A stretch of DNA of 10,279 nucleotides from an uncultured Clostridia bacterium (GCA_947628465.1 CANQZZ010000041.1:1-10279); one strand, 5' to 3'. Positions 1 through 7,445 are shown, counted from the stretch's first letter. Notes: generated by a model not told the origin, from the sequence alone. Program-made: numbers and translations.

Positions 1-237
1 TATTTAGGTTATCCAATTTGGTGGGGAAATGCACCAAAAATAATTTTAACATTTTTAGATAAAGCTAATTTAAGTGGGAAAACAGTTATTCCATTCTGCA
101 CATCAGGAAGCTCTGGAATAGAAACAAGTGTTAATTACTTAAAAAACAATTATAAAGATGTTAATTGGCAAGATGGAAAGAGGCTTTCTACATCACAAAA
201 TGAAGTAGAAGATTGGGTAGGTAGCTTAAATTATTAA
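1..237 (+). CDS. Flavodoxin-like protein, C-terminal part (5' end outside the window)
   Basis: Frame 1 is open from the first base to a TAA at 235-237, giving the last 78 residues of a protein. It begins YLGYPIWWGNAPK and continues with SGKTVIPFCTSGSSGI and a final EDWVGSLNY. The YPIWWG...P segment and the PFCTSGSSGI segment are the FMN-contacting loops of the Flavodoxin_4 type (known of the family). Such proteins are cytoplasmic FMN electron carriers or flavoreductase-like proteins; the electron partner cannot be told from this fragment. About half of a typical flavodoxin is missing to the left. A 95-base gap separates it from the cupin gene. I see no convincing terminator in that gap, so shared transcription with the following genes is possible but not shown. 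Confidence 0.88.
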   Translation, partial: YLGYPIWWGNAPKIILTFLDKANLSGKTVIPFCTSGSSGIETSVNYLKNNYKDVNWQDGKRLSTSQNEVEDWVGSLNY

Positions 238-332
238 AATACATTAACAAACCTTCACCTATGCATAATACTAGAAAGGATTTATCAGAAATTGTTGAAT
301 ATAAATAATAAAAAGAAAGGAATTGATGTATA

Positions 333-773
333 ATGGAAAAGCAAACAGATAAAAATGTTGTAGAAACTCATGGCGGAGCTTTTGGAATGGGTGAGCCAAA
401 TGTAAATTTTGCACAATATTTTATAGGAAATTCATATTTAAAGCAACTTGCTAAAACAGAAAATGGAATTGGATTTGCAAATGTAACATTTGAGCCAAAG
501 TGTAGAAACAATTGGCATATACACCATGCTACGTCAGGTGGAGGGCAAGTTTTAATTTGTGTTGAAGGAGAAGGTTGGTATCAAGAAGAAGGAAAACCAG
601 CCAAAAGTTTAAAAGTAGGAGATATTGTTGTAATTCCTGCAAATGTAAAACATTGGCATGGAGCAAAAAAAGATTCATGGTTTAGTCATATAGCAGTAGA
701 AATACCAGGAGTTAATACTTATAATGAATGGTGTGAACCTGTTACAGATGAACAATATGATAATTTAGATTAA
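333..773 (+). CDS. Single-domain cupin protein
   Basis: A 146-residue protein with one cupin barrel at about residues 45-125. Cupin motif 1 is visible as WHIHHATSGGGQVLICVEGEG (His62, His64, His65, with Gly79/Gly81 in the turn). Motif 2 is GDIVVIPANVKHWHG (His107, His109). These histidines are the expected ligands for a metal ion (family knowledge). The AAAGGA Shine-Dalgarno at 316-321 supports the ATG at 333. There is no signal peptide, so the protein is probably cytoplasmic. Small cupins of this kind lie next to flavodoxin and oxidoreductase genes in many anaerobes and are often annotated only as 'cupin domain-containing'. The reaction is unknown. The next gene starts 16 bases after its stop, which suggests co-transcription. 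Confidence 0.87.
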   Translation: MEKQTDKNVVETHGGAFGMGEPNVNFAQYFIGNSYLKQLAKTENGIGFANVTFEPKCRNNWHIHHATSGGGQVLICVEGEGWYQEEGKPAKSLKVGDIVVIPANVKHWHGAKKDSWFSHIAVEIPGVNTYNEWCEPVTDEQYDNLD

Positions 774-789
774 AGGAAAGGATGATATT

Positions 790-1680
790 ATGGAAAAATC
801 AAAAGTTTATTATGCAAAGGAGATAACTCCTGAAAATTTAATTAAAATCTATGAGGCTCTTGGAGTAGAGCTTAAAGGAAAAATTGGAGTAAAAGTTTCA
901 ACAGGAGAAGATGGAGCAAGAGGATATTTAAAAGCAGATTTAATTGGACCATTAGTAAAAAAGTTAAATGGAACAATTATAGAATGTAATACTGCATATG
1001 ATGGTGCAAGAAATACTACAGAAGACCACATGAGAGTTGCCGAAAAACATGGATTTACATCTTATGCTGATGTAGATATTATGGATGCAGATGGTGAAAT
1101 GAAAATACCAGTAAACAATGGAAAACATTTAAAATATAATATTGTTGGAACACATTTAGACAGATATGATGCAATGATAAATCTAGCACATGGAAAAGGT
1201 CACGCAATGGGTGGATTTGGAGCAAACTTAAAAAATCAATCAATAGGTGTTGCATCAAGAAATGGAAAAGCATATATTCATACAGCAGGAGCAACAGAAA
1301 ATCCAGATGAATTATGGGCAAAACTTCCAAAACAAGAATCTTTTATTGAGGCAATGGCAGAAGCAGCAAAATCAGTTGCAGATTATTTTGAGGCAAATAA
1401 TAAAAAAATAGTTTATATAACAGTAATGAATTTCTTATCAGTTGATTGCGATTGTGATGCACATCAAACAGATCCTGTAATGGCAGATTTAGGAATAGTA
1501 GCATCTTTAGATCCAGTAGCAAATGATCAAGCATTTATTGATATGATATGGGCTTCAGAAGATAAAGGTGCTCATCTCTTAAAGGAAAGAATAGATCGCC
1601 AAGTTGGAAGACATATATTGCCTTATGCAGAAGAAATCGGACTTGGAACGACAAAATATGAATTAATAAATATTGATTAA
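790..1680 (+). CDS. DUF362 domain-containing protein
   Basis: A 296-residue protein that I recognise as a DUF362 family member. Supporting segments are KIGVKVSTGEDG (31-42), a HGKGHAMGGFGANLKNQSIG block (134-153), and SVDCDCDAHQTDPV (217-230) followed by DLGIVASLDPVANDQA. Cys220 and Cys222, with His225 nearby, could bind a metal or Fe-S cluster; this is inference. Some DUF362 proteins carry a C-terminal ferredoxin domain with Cys-x2-Cys motifs, and none is present here. There is no signal peptide or membrane helix. The start is supported by AAAGGA at 777-782. Its neighbours (flavodoxin, cupin, ECF transporter subunit) suggest a redox or cofactor-related role, but no reaction is established for this group. 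Confidence 0.88.
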   Translation: MEKSKVYYAKEITPENLIKIYEALGVELKGKIGVKVSTGEDGARGYLKADLIGPLVKKLNGTIIECNTAYDGARNTTEDHMRVAEKHGFTSYADVDIMDADGEMKIPVNNGKHLKYNIVGTHLDRYDAMINLAHGKGHAMGGFGANLKNQSIGVASRNGKAYIHTAGATENPDELWAKLPKQESFIEAMAEAAKSVADYFEANNKKIVYITVMNFLSVDCDCDAHQTDPVMADLGIVASLDPVANDQAFIDMIWASEDKGAHLLKERIDRQVGRHILPYAEEIGLGTTKYELINID

Positions 1681-1711
1681 AAAAATTTAATTTATAATGG
1701 AGGGTATTAAA

Positions 1712-2278
1712 ATGATAGAAAAAATAGAAAGTGTAAAAAAACAAAATGTATTACAAAAGGTTTTAACAAGTACAAAAGGAAAATATGTAATAGGAACATT
1801 ATTATTAAGTGGAATAGGTATAGCTTTGCCAAGAATATTTCATATTTTAGCAGGTGCTAATGCAGGAGCTACATTTCTTCCAATGCACATTGCAGTTTTA
1901 ATTGCAGCATTAATCTTTGGTGGAATAAGTAGCTGTATAGTTGCAGGAAGCTCAGTTGTGTTTAGTTATTTATTAACTGGAATGCCAACCCTTGCAAGAC
2001 TTCCATACATGCTTATAGAACTTGTAATTTATGCTGTATTATTAAGTGTATTAAATAAAAAATTTAATTCTTATATATCTTTAATTGCAACAATTATTTT
2101 AGGAAGAGTGTTATATTCAGGAGTATTATTTGTAGCAATAAATGGCTTAGGACTACCAACTTATGGAATATCAGTAATAGATAGCATTATTGCAGGATTA
2201 CCTGGTATTGCAATACAACTAATTTGTGTACCATTTATAGCAAAAACAATAAAGAAAGGAATTCATTTAGATGACTAA
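1712..2278 (+). CDS. ECF-type transporter S component (substrate unknown)
   Basis: From ATG 1712 this encodes 188 residues. The in-frame ATG at 1697 is rejected as start because it overlaps the Shine-Dalgarno GGAGGG at 1699-1704, which is correctly spaced for 1712. About six hydrophobic segments can be read, starting at YVIGTLLLSGIGIAL, FLPMHIAVLIAALIFGG, CIVAGSSVVFSYLL, LPYMLIELVIYAVLL, ISLIATIILGRVLYSGVLF and IIAGLPGIAIQLICVPF. Six helices, this length and the FLPMHI...L segment fit S components of energy-coupling-factor vitamin/metal transporters (family knowledge). Such a subunit binds the substrate and uses a shared EcfAAT module, which is not encoded here. No riboswitch was seen upstream that would name the ligand. 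The last 8 bases overlap the next gene, indicating translational coupling. Confidence 0.8.
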   Translation: MIEKIESVKKQNVLQKVLTSTKGKYVIGTLLLSGIGIALPRIFHILAGANAGATFLPMHIAVLIAALIFGGISSCIVAGSSVVFSYLLTGMPTLARLPYMLIELVIYAVLLSVLNKKFNSYISLIATIILGRVLYSGVLFVAINGLGLPTYGISVIDSIIAGLPGIAIQLICVPFIAKTIKKGIHLDD

Positions 2279-2678
2279 ATTAGAAGAAGTAAAAGAAATT
2301 TTGCATCAAAAAAATGCTTCGTTGGTTGTAGCTTATGAAAACGGAGAAATAAAAGAATATTATCAAGACAGAATAAAAGATATAAAGGACATTTTAAGTA
2401 AAAATGAAAATGCCTTAAAAGGAGCAATTATAGCTGACAAAGTAATTGGAAAAGTAGCAGGAAGTATTTTAGCAGTAGCGGGAGCTAAAGAAATTTATGC
2501 AGATGTTATAAGTGAATATGCAATTCCTGTTTTAGAAGAAAACCATATCAAATATGAATATAAAGAAAAAGTTAAATACGTTATAAATCAAACTAAAACA
2601 GGAATGTGTCCAATGGAAAACAAATATAAAGATGAAAAAGATATAAATGTAATTTATAAAGAAATGTTAAATATATAA
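2271..2678 (+). CDS. DUF1893 family protein
   Basis: A 135-residue cytoplasmic protein. Two blocks mark DUF1893: GAIIADKVIGKVAGSILAVAGAKEIYADVISEYA (read from residue 51) and INQTKTGMCPME (105-116), with Cys113 in the second. DUF1893 is thought to have a cytidine-deaminase-like fold, but it lacks the full zinc site of true deaminases and no activity is established, as far as I know. The start ATG lies inside the end of the transporter gene (overlap of 8 bases) and is preceded by AAAGGA at 2255-2260. This suggests stoichiometric expression with the S component, and possibly work on the imported compound; that link is inference. Confidence 0.82.
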   Translation: MTKLEEVKEILHQKNASLVVAYENGEIKEYYQDRIKDIKDILSKNENALKGAIIADKVIGKVAGSILAVAGAKEIYADVISEYAIPVLEENHIKYEYKEKVKYVINQTKTGMCPMENKYKDEKDINVIYKEMLNI

Positions 2679-2696
2679 ATATCCACGGGAGTATAT

Positions 2697-3404
2697 ATGA
2701 GAAATTTAAAAGAAATATTAAAAAATAGAACAATTGATTATGAAAAACTAATTAAGTATGGATTTGTAAAAGATAATGGTGTATACATATACAAGGAGGA
2801 AATATATCATAATCAATTTGAAGTAAACATATTTTTTTCAGAAGAAAAGCAATATTCAAAATTAATGGATATAGAAAACAATGAAGAATATGCTCTCGTA
2901 GATATTGATGACTCAGTAGGAGAATTTATAGGTAAGCTAAAAGAAGAGTATGAATGCATAATAGAAGATATAATAAATAACTGTACAAATAAGGAAATAT
3001 TTAAAAGTAGCCAAGCAATAGATATTATTAATTATATAAAGAAAAAATATAATGATGAATTAGAATTTTTATGGGAAAAATTTGACGATAATGCTATTTG
3101 GAGAAATAAGCAAAATAATAAATGGTATGGAGCATTACTTATAGTTGAAAAATCAAAAATAGGAATTGAAGAAGAAGGAAATATTGAAATTATTGACTTG
3201 AGATATCAAAAAGAGCAGATAGAAGAAATAATAGATAATAAAAATACATTCCCAGGTTATCACATGAATAAAAAAAGTTGGATAACAATAAAACTTGACA
3301 ACTCAGTAGATACAAAAACAATATACAATTTGATAGATAATAGCTATAATCTATCAATTGGGAACAAATGCGGATTTACAGGCGATACCTTATCACAAAA
3401 ATGA
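2697..3404 (+). CDS. MmcQ/YjbR family protein with an extra N-terminal domain
   Basis: A 235-residue protein. The C-terminal half (about 100-225) has the MmcQ/YjbR pattern: LWEKFDDNAIWRNKQNNKWYGAL, a KIG..E block followed by IDLR, then PGYHMNKKSWITIKLD and a final LIDNSYNLS. This family has a CyaY-like alpha/beta fold, has been suggested to bind DNA, and is poorly characterised. The first 95 residues (RTIDYEKLIKYGFVKDNGVY and on) form a separate acidic alpha/beta part seen in longer clostridial members. The start is supported by GGGAG at 2687-2691. It follows DUF1893 by 18 bases and ends five bases before a tRNA gene, so it is probably the last protein gene of the operon. There are no membrane segments. 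Confidence 0.8.
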   Translation: MRNLKEILKNRTIDYEKLIKYGFVKDNGVYIYKEEIYHNQFEVNIFFSEEKQYSKLMDIENNEEYALVDIDDSVGEFIGKLKEEYECIIEDIINNCTNKEIFKSSQAIDIINYIKKKYNDELEFLWEKFDDNAIWRNKQNNKWYGALLIVEKSKIGIEEEGNIEIIDLRYQKEQIEEIIDNKNTFPGYHMNKKSWITIKLDNSVDTKTIYNLIDNSYNLSIGNKCGFTGDTLSQK

Positions 3405-3409
3405 ATAAT

Positions 3410-3502
3410 GGAGTGGTATCGAAGTGGTCATAACGAGGCTGTCTCGAAAACAGTTGGCCATTGAAAAGTGGCTCGTGGGTTCGAATCCCACCCACTCCGC
3501 CA
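3410..3502 (+). tRNA. tRNA-Ser (anticodon CGA)
   Basis: The acceptor stem GGAGTGG (3410-3416) pairs with CCACTCC (3492-3498), followed by discriminator G3499 and an encoded CCA (3500-3502). The anticodon stem GCTGT/ACAGT (3438-3442 and 3450-3454) encloses the loop CTCGAAA, giving anticodon CGA at 3445-3447, which reads UCG. The long variable arm (TGGCCATTGAAAAGTGGCT) is class II and fits serine. The T arm GTGGGTTCGAATCCCAC is intact. It starts five bases after the MmcQ/YjbR stop codon, so it may be processed from the operon transcript. Confidence 0.97.
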
Positions 3503-3550
3503 GTGATGAAAAACTGAATAAGCAAAAATAATTAGATAAAATATAAAGGA

Positions 3551-3578
3551 AATCTTAAATTTTTTTAAGATTTTTTTT
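3551..3578 (+). terminator. Rho-independent terminator after tRNA-Ser
   Basis: The stem AATCTTAAA (3551-3559) pairs with TTTAAGATT (3564-3572) around a four-T loop, and the T run continues to 3578. The stem is A+T-rich and so weak, but its position 48 bases after the tRNA and the long T run fit a terminator for the left operon. Confidence 0.75.
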
Positions 3579-3582
3579 AAAA

Positions 3583-3611
3583 TGAAACTTTTTTTGTTTT
3601 TTTATGGTATT
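3583..3611 (+). promoter_or_regulatory. Candidate ECF-sigma-type promoter (autoregulation)
   Basis: TGAAAC at 3583-3588 is followed, after 17 bases rich in T, by GGTATT at 3606-3611. Firmicute ECF sigma factors of the SigW/SigM/SigV type recognise a TGAAAC -35 with a CGTA-like -10 at 16-17 bases, and usually transcribe their own genes (family knowledge). The match has G for C at the first base of the -10. The predicted transcription start falls close to the Shine-Dalgarno of the sigma gene, leaving a very short leader, which lowers confidence. Confidence 0.42.
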
Positions 3612-3629
3612 ATTATAAAGGTGATATGA

Positions 3630-4112
3630 ATGGAATATATAGACAAAAATAAATATCTAGAAAAAATAATAAATGAATATTCAGATATGGTATATAGATT
3701 AGCTCTTACGAGAACAAAATCAAAAGAAAATAGTGAGGATGTATATCAAGAAGTATTTTTAAGATTAGCAAAAAAACTACCAAACTTTGAAAGCAAAGAA
3801 CATGAAAAAGCATGGCTAATACGAGTTACAATTAATTGTAGCAAGAATTTATTAAATTCAAAATTCTTAAAAAACAGAGCAGATATAAAAGAAGAAATAA
3901 CTTTTGAAACACAAGAAAGACACGATATTTATTATGCTGTACAAGAATTACCTTTAAAATATAGAACAATTATTTATTTATATTACTATGAAAATTACAA
4001 AATAAATGAAATAAGCAAAATTTTAAAAGTTAATGAAAATACAATAAAAACAAGACTTTCGCGCGCAAGAGAACAATTAAAACAAAAAATTGAAGGAGGT
4101 ATAGAAGAATGA
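3630..4112 (+). CDS. ECF (extracytoplasmic function) RNA polymerase sigma factor
   Basis: A 160-residue sigma-70 family protein. Region 2 covers about 14-78, with YSDMVYRLALTRTKSKENSEDVYQEVFLRL and AWLIRVTINCSKNLL. Region 4 covers about 100-152, with ELPLKYRTIIYLYYYENYK and the helix-turn-helix INEISKILKVNENTIKTRLSRAREQLK. Regions 1 and 3 are absent, as is normal for ECF factors, and the length is typical. The start is supported by AAAGGTG just upstream (about 3618-3622). The stop overlaps the next gene by 4 bases (ATGA), the classic arrangement of an ECF sigma with its membrane anti-sigma partner. It should direct RNA polymerase to a small regulon in response to an envelope signal; the signal is unknown. 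Confidence 0.93.
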   Translation: MEYIDKNKYLEKIINEYSDMVYRLALTRTKSKENSEDVYQEVFLRLAKKLPNFESKEHEKAWLIRVTINCSKNLLNSKFLKNRADIKEEITFETQERHDIYYAVQELPLKYRTIIYLYYYENYKINEISKILKVNENTIKTRLSRAREQLKQKIEGGIEE

Positions 4113-6097
4113 AAAAGAAAGAATATGTTGATGCTATCAATGAAATAAAAGCAGATGAAGAATTAAAGAAAAAGGTATTAGAAAAAACATCAGAAAAAAG
4201 ATATAACAGAAAAGCATATACAAGATTTGCAACAGCAATAATTATATTTGTAATTGCAATATCAATTGCGATACCTATTAATATTAATAAAAGTGAAGTA
4301 ACACCAATAGAAATTATAGAAGAGAATAATGGATTACCTAAAATAGAAACTTTTGACAATTTATATAACATTATGAAAGATAAAAAAAGTTCATTTTATG
4401 AAACTAATGATGTAATAATTTCAGCTGATTCATTAGCAGAGTCTTCTATTGAAAGTTCTAAGGCAGAATATTCTACGACAAATGTTCAAGTAGAAGGTGT
4501 AGACGAAGCAGATATTGTAAAAACAGATGGAACATGTATATACTATATTAGTTCTACTAAAATTGTATTAGTAGATGCTAAAGACAGTTCAAATTTGCAA
4601 GTAGCATCTGAAATAAAATATAGTGAAGAAGAAAGATTTTATCCAACAGAGTTATATATATATGGAAATAAATTAATTGTAATAGGACAAAAAAATGCTA
4701 ATAGATACAATACATTAATGGAAGTAGATAGTGCTTATCCAATTATGGATGGAAATAAAACCATAGCAAAAGTATATAATATTGAAAATAAAACCAATCC
4801 AAATTTAGAAAGAGAAATAGAAGTAGATGGAGCTTATTTATCATCAAGGATGATAGATGACAATATATATTTTATAGCTAATAAATATATATACACTTAT
4901 CTATTTAATAAAGATATATCAGAATTAGATGAGGAAATGTTTAAACCAAGATATTATGATACAATTTCAAGTACTGAAGAAAAGAGTATATCTTATAATG
5001 ACATTTACTATTTTCCTGAAAGCGAAGATGCTTCATACTTAAGTGTTGTAGGCTTCAACGTTAATAATAATGAAGAAGCAAATATTAATACCTATTTAGG
5101 AGCAGGAAATGAAATATATTCATCAAAAGACAATCTATATATTACAAGAGTAAAATATGAATACAAAGATGAGAATTTATATGGTTACTATAACAATTAT
5201 GATTTAAACACATATGTATATAAATTCAAATTAGAAAATGCTAAAGCAACATATCAAGTAGCAGGAAGTGTACCAGGTAGAATATTAAATCAATTTTCTA
5301 TGGATGAAAAAGATGGATATTTTAGAATTGCCACTACTAATTCAACTGATTGGAGTTCAGAAACAAATACAAACAACTTATATGTTTTAAATGATAAATT
5401 AGAAATGGTTGGAAAAATAGAAAATTTAGCAAAAGGGGAAAAGATATATTCAGTCAGATTTATGGATAATAGAGCATATATGGTAACTTTTGTAGAAACT
5501 GACCCATTATTTGTAATAGATTTATCTAACCCAGAAGATCCTACAGTTCTAGGCGAATTGAAAATTCCTGGCTATAGTAAATACTTGCATCCTTATGATG
5601 AAACACATATAATTGGATTTGGCGAAAACACTACAACAAATAGTTATGGCGGAGTTGTTACAGACGGTATGAAAATGGCGCTATTTGATGTTACAGATCC
5701 AAATAATCCAAAAGAATTATACTCAGTAGATATTGGCGAAAAAGGAACATATTCAGAAATATTAAATAATCACAAGGCATTGCTATTTTCAAAAGAAAAA
5801 AATATAATAGCATTTCCAATTTCTATATCAGAAGAAGCGGGAAATTATAGAACAAAATTAAAATTCCAAGGTGCAATAGTATATGGATTAGATTTAGAAA
5901 ATGGCTTTAATCAAAAAGGAACAATTGCACACATGCAAATACAAGATGGATATAGAGATTATGACTATACGAAAGCAGTAGAAAGAATAGTATATATAAA
6001 TGATTCTCTATACACTTTATCAGAAAGCTTAATAAAATCTACTAATATTAATAACATGCAAGAAGAAGGTAGTGTAGAAATTGAAGTAGAAGAATAA
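4109..6097 (+). CDS. Membrane-anchored beta-propeller protein, probable anti-sigma partner
   Basis: A 662-residue protein. Residues 1-37 are charged and cytoplasmic (KADEELKKKVLEKTSEKRYNRK), resembling the N-terminal stretch of clostridial membrane anti-sigma factors. One transmembrane helix follows at about 39-57 (FATAIIIFVIAISIAIPI), and the rest should be outside the membrane. The motif NVQVEGVDEADIVKTDG (125-141) opens the secreted 'beta propeller domain' family (PF09826 type), and repeated blade-like strands run to the end, including FVIDLSNPEDPTVLGELKIP and LFDVTDPNNPKELYSVDI. GGAGG at 4094-4098 precedes the ATG, which overlaps the sigma gene stop. I infer that the propeller senses an envelope or extracellular ligand and the short N-terminus holds the sigma factor. 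No zinc-binding anti-sigma motif is seen. Confidence 0.85.
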   Translation: MKKKEYVDAINEIKADEELKKKVLEKTSEKRYNRKAYTRFATAIIIFVIAISIAIPININKSEVTPIEIIEENNGLPKIETFDNLYNIMKDKKSSFYETNDVIISADSLAESSIESSKAEYSTTNVQVEGVDEADIVKTDGTCIYYISSTKIVLVDAKDSSNLQVASEIKYSEEERFYPTELYIYGNKLIVIGQKNANRYNTLMEVDSAYPIMDGNKTIAKVYNIENKTNPNLEREIEVDGAYLSSRMIDDNIYFIANKYIYTYLFNKDISELDEEMFKPRYYDTISSTEEKSISYNDIYYFPESEDASYLSVVGFNVNNNEEANINTYLGAGNEIYSSKDNLYITRVKYEYKDENLYGYYNNYDLNTYVYKFKLENAKATYQVAGSVPGRILNQFSMDEKDGYFRIATTNSTDWSSETNTNNLYVLNDKLEMVGKIENLAKGEKIYSVRFMDNRAYMVTFVETDPLFVIDLSNPEDPTVLGELKIPGYSKYLHPYDETHIIGFGENTTTNSYGGVVTDGMKMALFDVTDPNNPKELYSVDIGEKGTYSEILNNHKALLFSKEKNIIAFPISISEEAGNYRTKLKFQGAIVYGLDLENGFNQKGTIAHMQIQDGYRDYDYTKAVERIVYINDSLYTLSESLIKSTNINNMQEEGSVEIEVEE

Positions 6098-6111
6098 AAT
6101 AATAAATTAAG

Positions 6112-6152
6112 CATAAGAGGCTCTCATTATTTGAGAGCCGGTTATGTTTTTT
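6112..6152 (+). terminator. Rho-independent terminator of the sigma/propeller operon
   Basis: The perfect 8-bp stem GGCTCTCA (6119-6126) / TGAGAGCC (6132-6139) has a 5-base loop. CATAA (6112-6116) and TTATG (6142-6146) can extend it across a small internal loop. A run of six T (6147-6152) follows. The right arm and T run coincide with the left edge of the 1.48-kb repeat. Confidence 0.88.
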
Positions 6153-6163
6153 AAAAAAAACTA

Positions 6164-6192
6164 TTGACAATAAATAAACAAAACTATATTAT
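6164..6192 (+). promoter_or_regulatory. Consensus sigma-A promoter of pilin-like gene copy 1
   Basis: TTGACA (6164-6169), a 17-base spacer and TATTAT (6187-6192). The -35 is perfect and the -10 differs at one position from TATAAT. It gives a leader of about 85 bases before the ATG at 6285, with GGGAG at 6271-6275 as Shine-Dalgarno. The same promoter is present in the second unit. Confidence 0.85.
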
Positions 6193-6284
6193 TTTAATAT
6201 AAAAAAAGCATAAATATTACGAAACATAACAATTTCAAATTAGGGAATACTTTTAAGAAAACAAATGAAAGGGAGAAAAGACAA

Positions 6285-7445
6285 ATGCCAAGAGAAAAAT
6301 TAAAAACAAATTTTACATCTAACTACAAAGGAGTTACTTTAATAGCATTAGTAGTAACAATAATAATTATGCTAATTCTTTTAGGAGTAACAATTAGTGG
6401 TTCATTAAATGGTAGACTATTTAATATAACAAAAGAAGCAGCATCAGAAACTCAAAGAGTATCAGATAAAGAATATTTGCAATCAGTATTAATAACTTTG
6501 CGCAATAAAGGCAAAGGAAAATTTGATTTTAATAAATTAAAAGAAAAATTACCAGAAGATTGGACAGTTTTAGAAAATGACTCAAAGTGTACAAGTCCGA
6601 AAGGAAATTCATTTTTAATAGATGAAAACGGCGAAATAGCAGAAGGAAGATGGATAGAAGCAAAATCAGGAATAACAAATGGAGAAGTAATATTAAAGAT
6701 AGGAGATTTTGTTAATTATATACCAGACCAAAAAACATATTCAGTAGTAGGAGGAGATTACGGTACAGGATATGAAGATGTGCAAACTTTTACAACAGGA
6801 ACAGGAGATGAAAGCTTAAAATGGAGAGTATTTTCATTAAGTGATGGAAGAATACAATTAATGTCAGAACCAAGTAAAACTTCTTTATATTTGAAATCTT
6901 ATGCAGGTTATAATCATGGGGTAGACATATTAAATGACATATGCAAAACATTGTATAGCAAAAGCGTGGATGGAAAGGAAGTAGCAACATCCAGAAGTAT
7001 AAATGTAGAAGATTTACTTTCATTAACAACATATAATTTAAATACAATAGAAGGATACAAAGCCCTTGCTTATTTTAGTGGGCAGCATAATCGCCCAGCT
7101 ATTTTTGACTTAGAAGATGGATTTTATATAGAAGGTGTAAAAGTAGAGGGAGGATTTAGTGAAAGTACAGGATTAAATGATGGAGAAGTAAATAGTGAGG
7201 GAGTTTATGAATATAAAGCACTTGGAAAAGAAATTAAAATTGACACAATGCCAGTAAATTTATCAATTGAACGAACTGGATATACCATATCTATGAAGGA
7301 TTATTTGACAGATGATGGCCGTTCATTGCAAGACACTTTATTATTCAAAAGTCTTATTTTGCTTGCTTCAAGATACCGTAACTTTGTGGATCCTTGGAAT
7401 TTTGGTCTTAGATTAGTTTCAAATCGGCGTGATTGGTTACAGTAA
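6285..7445 (+). CDS. Pilin-like secreted/surface protein, copy 1 (C-terminus frameshifted)
   Basis: A 386-residue protein. The N-terminus has a prepilin-type signal: charged residues 1-15, then G16|VTLIALVVTIIIMLILLGVTI, with cleavage expected after Gly16. The mature residue 5 is Ala instead of the usual Glu. A helix-forming stalk follows (KEYLQSVLITLRNKGKG), then a globular part with KIGDFVNYIPDQ (138-149), LKWRVFSLSDGRIQL (178-192), AGYNHGVDILNDICKTLYS (207-225) and SRSINVEDL. These blocks resemble surface proteins of gut Clostridia with sulfatase-modifying-like (DUF6273-like) domains; this is tentative. The C-terminal ASRYR...WNFGLR block (361-376) is present, but translation stops after DWLQ, and the tail found in copy 2 continues in another frame. 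The protein is likely exported and membrane-anchored. Function unknown. Confidence 0.8.
   Translation: MPREKLKTNFTSNYKGVTLIALVVTIIIMLILLGVTISGSLNGRLFNITKEAASETQRVSDKEYLQSVLITLRNKGKGKFDFNKLKEKLPEDWTVLENDSKCTSPKGNSFLIDENGEIAEGRWIEAKSGITNGEVILKIGDFVNYIPDQKTYSVVGGDYGTGYEDVQTFTTGTGDESLKWRVFSLSDGRIQLMSEPSKTSLYLKSYAGYNHGVDILNDICKTLYSKSVDGKEVATSRSINVEDLLSLTTYNLNTIEGYKALAYFSGQHNRPAIFDLEDGFYIEGVKVEGGFSESTGLNDGEVNSEGVYEYKALGKEIKIDTMPVNLSIERTGYTISMKDYLTDDGRSLQDTLLFKSLILLASRYRNFVDPWNFGLRLVSNRRDWLQ

Noticed and set aside
241..332. Promoter in the gap between the flavodoxin and cupin genes
   Set aside because: TATAAA-like sequences occur, but no -35 at a suitable distance could be identified in this A+T-rich gap.
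1697..1711. Upstream in-frame start for the ECF S component at 1697
   Set aside because: This ATG overlaps the GGAGGG that serves ATG 1712, and no other binding site precedes it.
4030..4371. Minus-strand open frame opposite the sigma and propeller genes
   Set aside because: It has low-complexity Leu/Ile-rich translation, is the mirror of A+T-rich codons on the real strand, and lacks a ribosome binding site.
7371..7440. Diversity-generating retroelement variable region at the C-terminal ends of the pilin-like genes
   Set aside because: The position near the C-terminus fits, but substitutions between copies also hit third codon positions and include length changes, no template repeat was seen, and no reverse transcriptase is encoded in the window.
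7434..7445. Programmed ribosomal frameshift in pilin-like copy 1
   Set aside because: No slippery heptamer or long homopolymer lies at the junction, and copy 2 is continuous, so a mutation is the simpler explanation.
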